42,500 nt of DNA from Dictyostelium firmibasis (lineage: Eukaryota; Evosea; Eumycetozoa; Dictyosteliales; Dictyosteliaceae). Positions within the stretch are counted from its first letter, which is position 1. The number at the start of each line of letters is the position of its first letter. The position numbers and the translations under genes were made by a program. The stretch is taken from NCBI GenBank assembly GCA_036169595.1, contig CM069768.1:3452501-3495000 (forward strand), read 5' to 3'. Of this stretch, positions 35,330-42,500 are shown piece after piece. The notes beneath the pieces were generated by a model that searched no databases, was not told the DNA's origin, and was given only the letters and a program-made list of their open reading frames with translations.

Positions 35330-35358
35330 TCATTTTCGTTGTGCCACTTTCAAATGTT
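35308..35358. repeat. Perfect inverted repeat, 22-bp arms, 7-nt loop
   Basis: Arms 35308-35329 and 35337-35358 are exact complements around TCATTTT, at the right edge of the foldback-like element. It joins two element ends tail to tail. Confidence 0.95.
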
Positions 35359-35379
35359 TTTTTTTTTTTTTTTTATTTT

Positions 35380-35466
35380 GCTTAGCATAGTGGTTTCACA
35401 CTGAATAACACAGCCTCCATGGCCTGGGTTCAAGTCTTGGTCATACCACGAATTAACGTGGTCACA
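35380..35466 (+). repeat. tRNA-like repeat, copy 3
   Basis: CTTAGCATAGTGG (A-box-like), CACTGAATAACACAGCCTCC, GGTTCAAGTC (B-box-like) and the 3' hairpin ACCACG-AATTAA-CGTGGT, followed by an A run at 35467-35480. It matches copies 1 and 2, nine kb away, at most positions. Confidence 0.8.
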
Positions 35467-35559
35467 GAAAAAAAAAAAACTTCAAATTAAAATAATTAAT
35501 AAATAAAAACAAGATTCGAACACATCCAATTGGATGAGGTTATTAAAAAAAAAAAAATT

Positions 35560-36042
35560 TTTTTTATTTTTCAGGTTTCGCATGGAACCAAACTGTACTA
35601 AACCGGCTATCAAACCCTCTGATAGGAAATACAATTGCAATTATTTTCGAAATGATATGGACGAGAAGAAACAAAACAATCCATAACGAATTCGCCCCAA
35701 AAATAAATATACTACAAATCACAAACAAACTCAAAAAGTTACAACACGCCGCATGGGATAAAACCCTAAACGACATCAACAGATTGATAAGAAAAATGAA
35801 CGATCTATTAGTAAAAAATCATGAGAATACCCAAATTTCCATCACCATAATTCAACTAAAAATCAGAAGGTTCAGCAAAAACTGGAACTCAAAACTACAC
35901 TCCATCAAACTACCCAAGCACCTAATACAATACAACACATCACTAAACAACCTATACAATTTTTAATTGAGACTGTAAATAAAATAAAACAAATAAATCC
36001 GGGTTCTATCCCCGAGGAGAAACAGCTTAAACTGTTATATCC

Positions 36043-36085
<43 letters not shown>
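35560..36085 (+). mobile_element. 5'-truncated TRE-type LINE (non-LTR retrotransposon) tail
   Basis: An open frame from about 35562 to the TAA at 35964-35966 reads FAWNQTVLNRLSNPL, then MIWTRRNKTIHNEFAPKI and about 85 more residues. The W-N-x6-N and I-W-x-R-R-N-x5-N-E-F pattern is the C-terminal region seen after reverse transcriptase in many LINE ORF2 proteins. Codon choice is C-rich and unlike host genes. A 3' UTR of about 80 nt and a 38-A tail (36048-36085) follow. The reverse transcriptase and endonuclease are missing, so only the 3' end was copied. Dictyostelid TRE elements live beside tRNA genes, as here. Confidence 0.75.
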
Positions 36086-36090
<5 letters not shown>

Positions 36091-36109
36091 TTTTTTTAAT
36101 AACCACATC

Positions 36110-36147
36110 CACGAATCCTTAACACGGATTAGGTCGTGGGTTCGATT
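36110..36147 (+). pseudogene. tRNA-Val(AAC) fragment
   Basis: 38 nt identical to tRNA-Val positions 24-61 (end of the D arm through the T loop) of the gene at 33754-33827. No acceptor stem is present on either side. It lies 25 nt after the LINE poly(A). Confidence 0.92.
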
Positions 36148-36204
36148 TGGATGTGTTCGAGTCTAGTTTTTATTAATTATTTTAATTTAAATTTTTTCTG
36201 TGAC

Positions 36205-36342
36205 CACGTTAATTCGTGGTATGGCCAATTGGATGAGGTTATTAAAAAAAAAATTAAATAATTCATAAAAATAAAAACATGATTACAACACATCCACGTT
36301 AATTCGTGGTATGGCCAATTGGATGAGGTTATTAAAAAAAAA
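36205..36342 (+). repeat. 90-bp tandem duplication with tRNA-like repeat ends
   Basis: CACGTTAATTCGTGGTATGG followed by CCAATTGGATGAGGTTATTA occurs at 36205 and 36295. CCAATTGGATGAGG also occurs near 35526-35539, where it forms the palindrome CATCCAATTGGATG. Confidence 0.9.
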
Positions 36343-36528
36343 TTATTTATTTCCAAATATGAGAAAAAAAAAAAATAAAAACAATAATAATCATAAACAA
36401 TCAAACAATGATGGAATTTATATAAATGTAAAATTTTTTTTAAATAAAATTAAGATCTTAATTTTATTAAAAAAAAAAAAAAATAAAAACAATTTTGAAA
36501 AAAAAAAGAAGAGGTTTGTACAATTTTT

Positions 36529-39500
36529 TTATTTTAAAGTGGAAGGGAAATAACTTTTTCTTTGATTGGTGACAACAGCAATCAAATTTTCATTGACACC
36601 TGAAGTGGATTTGGATATTGCACAAGTTAAGAAATGACAAAATTTACATTTATATAAATTCCAATCATTGTTTGATTGTTTACGATTGTTATTGTATATT
36701 ATTTCGATTGAAGATCTTTCATAATCACCAACAACATTTATAATATTAGTATAACCCCAAGCTAAATGATTTAAATTATCATAACCATGAAGTTTTTTCA
36801 TATCGCTCAAAAAGTTTGAACAACCAATTATATGATTTGGGCAATCAAAATCGGAGCCTGGAGTACAACAACATTTTCTTGGATTGGAGTATTTCCTATT
36901 ATCAAATGGAGTCAATAATGTGAAAGAGCAAGCACCACAAAGACATTGGAAGAGAGTTGAGTTTGTTTCACCGCCACCCCATTCAGAGAGACCTTTAAAG
37001 TTTCTTCTTTGTTTACCCCAACGACATAATTGTTCAACGAAGCCATTATTTGGGGAGATAATGTAACGACAATCTCTAATGAGAATGAATGCCTCGAAAT
37101 AACTAATGGAACGAGAATCCATAAAGTAGCCGATTGCCAATGCTGAAGAACGAGAAACACCTTTATCTGAGCAAATCAATACTTTACCACGATGAACTAT
37201 AGCGTCACGAATGAAATCAAAAGCTAACGATAACGATTGTGTGATATCTTGGGATGGTTGATCATGAAGTTGTAAATGAAGATACTCAAAATGATCGGGG
37301 AAAGCATTTGGAGAACCAGTGCAATTGATTATATGAGTGATTTGGTATTCATTGATCAACATACTCTTGTTCATTGATGGATTAAAGGAGGATATGTACA
37401 TAAAGGGAGCAACTTTTGAAGGTCTATCCATATAGAAACGATGTTCAGGGAATTCAGCGGCTTCATAGGGTATTTCGAGAGCTGATTTATCACCACCTAC
37501 CATTAAACTTCCCACTTTGATTGGATTATTTGCATTGTAACTATGTGGCAAGAAACGACCTGGTGTATAATGACCTGTGAACTTTATACTCTTGGCTTTG
37601 TAGCTTGTACCATCACCACCATTGTAATATTGTTTTGGTTTATCTAGAGAGGGATTCATTTGATTTGTATGACCATCCAATTTTTGTTTCAATTGTTCCC
37701 ATTGTGAGAGAATGGTTGGTTTAATGGCGATAAACTTGGTCAATAGATCACGTAACGATGGACGATAGAATGGGTCACGAATGAACACATAGTCCAAATA
37801 GTCTAAAATGGCAGGAATGTTAGCAACCTTTGATTTTCTTTCCGGTGTAATAAGTTCTTGACCGGGTTGAGTGACACGAATAAAGAATTTAACCCAATCG
37901 TCATCATAAAAGAGGAAATCACCCGTTAGTAGCTCATAGAAAAGACAACCTATTGACCAAACATCACTAGCAGTATTGGAGCCCACCTTTTTACGTCTGT
38001 CGAAATTTTCACGAGTCTTTTGAGAAGCGTAGGCAATGGTAAGCATTTCCGGTGATTTTATAAATTCGGTACCACGATTTCTTGTTGTGTAACCTTCTAC
38101 ATCTTGGGTGTAAACTTTTGCCTCACCCCAATCCGCTAGACAAACTGCAAAGTTTGGGTCATTAGTTGGTTGATTCCAAAAGTCCTCTTCTATGGTACCT
38201 TTTTTCAATGGATGTACCAAAAAGTTATCACATTTAATATCGAAATGATTGATTTTATGATCACCCAAAAACTGAACACTTTGAAGTACATTGGTAAAGA
38301 TATTCAAGAGCAATGGTAACAACTCCAAGAATGGTAATGTTTGTTTTAATCTCCACTCTTTAAGACTACATTTATAAGATTTCATTACAATCCAATAGTT
38401 TTCACCATCAACACCATAGTCAAACATATGACAACCTCTTGAGTCATTTCTAAAGGTATCCATAATTAGAATCTCTGTGAAAATGTCATAGAGCACGCAA
38501 CGATCATGGATGGTTTTTGGTACTGGCATTAGTTTGACAGCGATTTCCAAACCTTCATCATTACCTAAAGTACCTTTGTAAACTGTACCATAGGCACCCT
38601 TTGCAACACGTTTCAAATCTTTAAAAAGATTGGAGTGATATAGTCTATTAAAGAGTAACTTTAGTATTCTAAAATGGTTTGCTCCCATCTCGTGAGTTCT
38701 CTTTGTTAGCTCTGGAATGATCTTTTCATTTTCATGGTGATTAATATGTAAGTGAAGGATGAATGGTACATTCAATTTCTTTGCAACGATTGGGAATTGA
38801 TCGGAATAAAGATGTTCAAGAGTTTGATTTGAATTTAGTAATAAACTGAAAATCAATTGAAGTAATGAAATATGTAAATCTCTATCATGATAGAGTTTAC
38901 GATTATTTCTCTCCAATTGATAACGTTGGTTTTCATTGAATATTTCATTCTCAGTAGGTTCAATCATTTGCTCGCTGTCACGATCGGATGGTGTTAGCGA
39001 CTGTGATGGATTATCCAAAACCAATTGAAATTTAGGATCTTGTGGATCAATCTTTTGTTCAATTGATGATAATACACCTGTACCTGCTTGTTTAGTCTCT
39101 TCTTCAGATCTAATTTTAATTGCTGGTAACACTAATTTTGGTATTAAAATTGGTGGCTTTGAGCTTGAAACATTAATTGGACTATTTGTAGATTTTGGAA
39201 TAGATATTTGATTATTAATGGTGGTGTTATTATTATTAGACACTGGTGGTGTGGGACCTCCTTTGGCTATTGATCCTAAATTCAATGATTTAATTAATGG
39301 TTTTGATATTGGTGGTTGTTGTATTGGTGGAACAGTTTCTGTTGACGATGAGCTTTTACTTAATGATGATAAATTTAAATTAAACTGAGGTTTTCCAACT
39401 GGTGGAGTGGTTGTTGTTGTGGTATTATTGGTCGTTGATGTATTATTTAAATTTAAAAGATTTGGTGTTGAGGTTGATGCTTGTCCAGTTTTACTCACAG

Positions 39501-42500
39501 ATGATAAATTCAATGAGAATTTTGGTTTAGTAGGAACCACTGATGCTGTTGGAGGAGGTAATGGATCTGTAGAGGCTGTGGTTGATTGTGACGGAGTTGT
39601 AGTTGATGTACTACCCTCAGTTTTAGGTGGGAGTGATAATTTGGGAATTAATGGAGGTAAATTTGTTGTTGTTGCAGCCGTTGCTGTAGAATCCGATGTA
39701 GTTGTAGAAGGTGTTGTTGTTGTAATTGATGAAGTTGTTATCGATGCTGTAGTTGTAGTTAAATTAGATGATGAGGTAGAGGCTGGAGAACCTTTACTTA
39801 TTGACGATAAATTTAATGTGAATTTTGGTTTAGTAGGAACTACTGATGCTGTTGGTGGAGTTGTGGTCGATGTGCTACCATCAGTTTTAGGTTGAAGTGA
39901 TAGTTTAGGAATTACAGGAGGTGAGCTTGTAGTTGTGTTGTTACTATCAGTTTTTGTAATTCCACTTAAATTTAAACCGAGATTTAATTTTGTACCGGGT
40001 GTAGCTAATTTAGGAATGATAGGTGGGCCAGTTTTAATTGGGGTTGAATTGTTTGAAGTGGTTGTAGTTGTTGTAGTTGTTGTTGTTGTTGTTGTTGTGG
40101 TGGTGGTTGTGGTTGATGAAGATGGTGTATCGTCTGAACTATTTGTAAAAAATGGAATTGATGATAATGGTTTTAGGAATTGATCTTTGTTTTGCTTAAT
40201 TTCATACTCTAAATTAACCTCTCTAACCAAAAAATCCATTGTTCTTAATTGATAAAATTTCATAGATATCTTATCATTTTTACTTTATTTTAAAAGAACA
40301 ACGATATTAGTAAATGTATATAAAAAATACAATGTTTTAAAATAATGTAACTTCACTTACTTTATAGAAAAAGATATTAAAATGTTTAAAAATAATCTAC
40401 ATAATGTTAAGGTAGCTTGATCAAATATATAGTTATTATATAATTTAATGAAACTTATATAAATATAACTAATATATGAATCAATATATAATTTCTTTTT
40501 GGTGAATGGATTCTTTTTGAAAAGGAAAACATGATTTAAAAACTTTAGCATTTGTTTCTTTACACTAAAATGAGTGAAGAAATTGTTTGATTGTAAAAAT
40601 GGTAAAATTACACCATTACCTTGTGGTAATAATAAAAACTCCATTTTCTTTAATAAATCTGTTAATTCTGTTTCATATGTTGTTGTAGTAGATGATGCTG
40701 CTGTTGCTGTTGTTGGATTAGTTCCAGTTGTTGTTGTTGTAGGATTAGTAGATGATGATGATGCTGCTGTTCCAGCAGAAGATGAAGTTGGTGTATTTAA
40801 ATTATTTGCCAAATTACCACTACTTCCACTATTATTTTGATTATTTTGATTATTATTAGATTGACTATGTAAATCATTCTCTTGTTGTATCTTAAATTTA
40901 AATTTTAACATTCTTAAACAAATTGAGAAATGTTTGATTGCACGACAACGAAATTCTGTTAGACGAATTTTGTTTTGATCATTTGGATAACATTTTGAGA
41001 ACTCTCTTTCAATTGATTCATTGGTAAGAATTTGAATTGTATATTGTTTAATGAATTGAAAAGTTTCATCACGTTCCAAAAATATAGAGATGAATAAATC
41101 ATTGATTGGTGAGCTTTTATTCTGTTTAATAATCTCATCGAATACAGTCAAAAGATAGTGAATGATGTGAATATCCTTTACTCTATCCGATGTGATTGGA
41201 CCACGAAATATACCATGTTTCACTTTTAACAAAGACTCAATACAAACATCGACAACTTGAGATGAAAGTATTCTTGAGGGACAATTTTCCATATACTCTG
41301 AGAGTATACAAAGTTGATATTCCATATCATCGAATGTATAGGTCTCCAACATATTAGTGATACTAGAATTGATTCTCCATAAAAGTAAATCCAATTTCTT
41401 TCTAAATGAAGCTTTTCTCTCCAAACTCATACCCTTGGTGACATCTCTCCAACGATTACGATGAATATACTCGACATAGTCGGACCAATGACTTGCCAAT
41501 TTATAAAACAATGTTAGATGATCCTTATCCGATGGAATTATACCTTTGTGAAGTAGTATCGATTCAGAGTACAATATGTTGATGGGATTATTACCATACT
41601 GCAATAACATTAAATTATTTGATGTAGATGATATCAAAGTTTTGAGGATATTACATCTAACTTTGTATAGATTCAACTCTGAAAATGATGATTGTTGTGG
41701 AGTGAGCATTGTTAGTGCCGCTGTGTTTTTACTTGAAATTGGTGGTATATCATATCTTCTTGAAGGTATTGAGCGTTTCGATTGTTTATGAGATTCAATT
41801 GCTTGTTTATAGGATATCAATGCCGTAAGATCTGCAGTCATATAAGTTTCACCCAATTTAATGGCTAAATCACTCAATTCTTTCGATGCACTGGTTTCAA
41901 TTTTCAATTCACCTTGGTGTGATCTTGTTGAATTTGATGCATCATCCCGTCTTCTGCTTGATCTTGTATTTCTTGTACTATTTTCAACACGTACTGGTAA
42001 ATTTAAACGTGGTACAATCGATTTCGATACTCCACCCACCTTCCCAGTGGAACCAGCACTATTTGGTGTATTATTTGGATGAATTAAATTATTGTTATTA
42101 TTTATACTATTTGATAATGGTAATGGTGGTACTCTTGATGTAATTGATGGTGTTGATGATGATGGTGTTGTTGTATTATTATTAGTTGAGGTAGCAGAAG
42201 AAATTAATGGACTATCCATTGGACTAATATTACTATCATTGCCTCTGTTTCTATTAAATAATGGTGGGGTTTGATATAAATTTGGATTATGATAATGTAA
42301 ACTTTGAACTTGACCAATAGATGTTGGTTTTGAGTTGATGCTAGAGGTATTCGATGAAGTTACCATATTGGTAGTTGTTGAAATTGGTGATGTTACAGAT
42401 GATAATGGTGGTAGTGTTGGTGTTGGTGCTGGTGTTATATTTGTACTATTTACATTGTTATTATTTGTTGTTGCTGTCGATGATGTTGATGAAATTGGTG
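36529..42500 (-). CDS. Giant protein kinase / pseudo-dual-specificity-phosphatase fusion (5' end outside window)
   Basis: Exon 42500-40361 (open to the window edge) joins exon 40282-36529 over a 78-bp intron (GTAAGT, TACTAAT, AAATAAAG), giving at least 1963 residues. The N-terminal part is Ser/Thr/Asn-rich, then about 400 helical residues (to about 40380). A Thr/Pro-rich linker with repeated P-K-F-x-L-N-L-S-S motifs follows. The kinase is about 38620-37720: AKGAYGTVYKG, AVK lysine, HFDIKCDN (Asp at 38239-38241) and DWG for DFG; all catalytic residues are present. The phosphatase-like domain is about 37430-37010, with VLICSDKGVSRSS where HCxxGxSRS is expected, so the nucleophile is Ser. The end is Cys-rich (CLCGACSF, KCCCTP, YKCKFC), possibly zinc-binding. 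Likely a signalling protein; partners unknown. Confidence 0.9.
40283..40360 (-). other. Intron joining the two long reading frames of the kinase gene
   Basis: 78 bp, consensus GTAAGT donor, TACTAAT branch-like site, AAATAAAG acceptor. Splicing reads ILISFSI-NKNDKISMKFYQLRTM without a break. The apparent stop at 40357 lies inside the intron. Confidence 0.85.

Larger units (their letters stand above)
33876..35358. mobile_element. Foldback-like repeat element built of 215-bp units
   Basis: The left arm (33876-34094) is one unit in inverted orientation, beginning GTGCCACTTTCAAATG. The right arm has units at 34564-34778, 34779-34993 and 34994-35208 plus a partial unit at 35209-35329, ending CATTTGAAAGTGGCAC. 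A diverged direct copy lies in the spacer (about 34228-34346). A further inverted end follows at 35337-35358. No ORF is present, so the element is non-autonomous. Long inverted ends made of tandem subunits are the layout of foldback-type DNA transposons. Non-autonomous dictyostelid elements such as thug or DDT-S are names to compare; I cannot assign one. Confidence 0.65.
35448..36228. repeat. About 84-bp inverted duplication flanking the LINE tail
   Basis: Left arm 35448-35531 and right arm about 36145-36221 are near complements. Both contain CCACGAATTAACGTGG, CACAGAAAAAA, AAATTAAAATAATTAATAAA and TCGAACACATCCA. They enclose the LINE tail and the tRNA-Val fragment. The outer part is the 3' end of the tRNA-like repeat. 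Confidence 0.85.

Noticed and set aside
33876-35358. A DIRS- or LTR-type retroelement
   Set aside because: No coding sequence of any kind is present, the repeats are inverted and internally tandem, and no primer-binding or polypurine features are visible. A foldback-like DNA element fits better.
36177-36404. 75-codon minus-strand frame
   Set aside because: It consists of the 90-bp tandem duplication of repeat ends; no coding signal.
40357-40359. Stop codon taken as the end of a separate upstream gene
   Set aside because: It lies within an intron with consensus donor, branch-like and acceptor sites, and splicing joins two long frames smoothly.

Overview
The window reads as nuclear DNA of a dictyostelid social amoeba, almost certainly Dictyostelium discoideum or a very close relative. 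Non-coding DNA is extremely A+T-rich, with homopolymer runs up to about 45 bases and long AAT/ATT arrays. Proteins carry long poly-Asn, poly-Thr and poly-Gln tracts. Introns are short (64-261 bp), A+T-rich GT...AG introns. Two tRNA genes have external B boxes downstream, and there is a relic of a tRNA-targeting (TRE-type) non-LTR retrotransposon.

Region 1-13,400 is gene-dense. It holds the 3' end of a RING/PHD-like zinc-finger gene; a nuclear-looking ankyrin/AT-hook protein; a 48-codon gene candidate; a DCAF13/Sof1 WD40 protein of ribosome biogenesis whose first exon is just the ATG; a LEA-like protein with four 29-residue repeats; an ALDH7A1 (antiquitin) aldehyde dehydrogenase; a secreted Cys-rich protein; an EngB/YihA-type organellar GTPase; and a DPH3 (diphthamide synthesis) gene with a long acidic N-terminal extension.

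Region 14,100-25,600 holds a secreted matrix or spore-coat-like protein (signal peptide, N-terminal globular domain, PTQP repeats, follistatin-like Cys modules). It is separated from a divergent RhoGAP gene by a 4-kb intergenic region carrying GT/CA-rich G-box-like clusters, as expected of a prespore promoter. Then comes LARP1 (La motif plus DM15 repeats).

Region 25,600-27,100 contains an intron-bearing tRNA-Ala(UGC) with its external B box. Next to it is a ~350-bp dimeric, tRNA-like, A-tailed insertion flanked by 10-13-bp direct repeats. The same tRNA-like repeat recurs at 35.4 kb and as fragments at 36.2 kb, so it looks like a short interspersed family that settles near tRNA genes.

Region 27,100-33,500 holds a 1,328-residue dictyostelid-type protein of unknown function and a mitochondrial membrane protein of unknown function.

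Region 33,500-36,500 is a repeat cluster around a tRNA-Val(AAC) gene: a foldback-like element built of 215-bp units (one inverted, three and a half direct), a TRE-type LINE tail with poly(A), a tRNA-Val fragment, and an ~84-bp inverted duplication around the last two.

The right end, 36,529-42,500, is a single very large minus-strand gene running off the window. Its product has a helical N-terminal region, a probably active protein kinase, a dual-specificity-phosphatase-like domain whose catalytic Cys is Ser, and a C-terminal Cys-rich domain. This kinase-pseudophosphatase fusion and the tRNA-linked repeat family are the most interesting items here.
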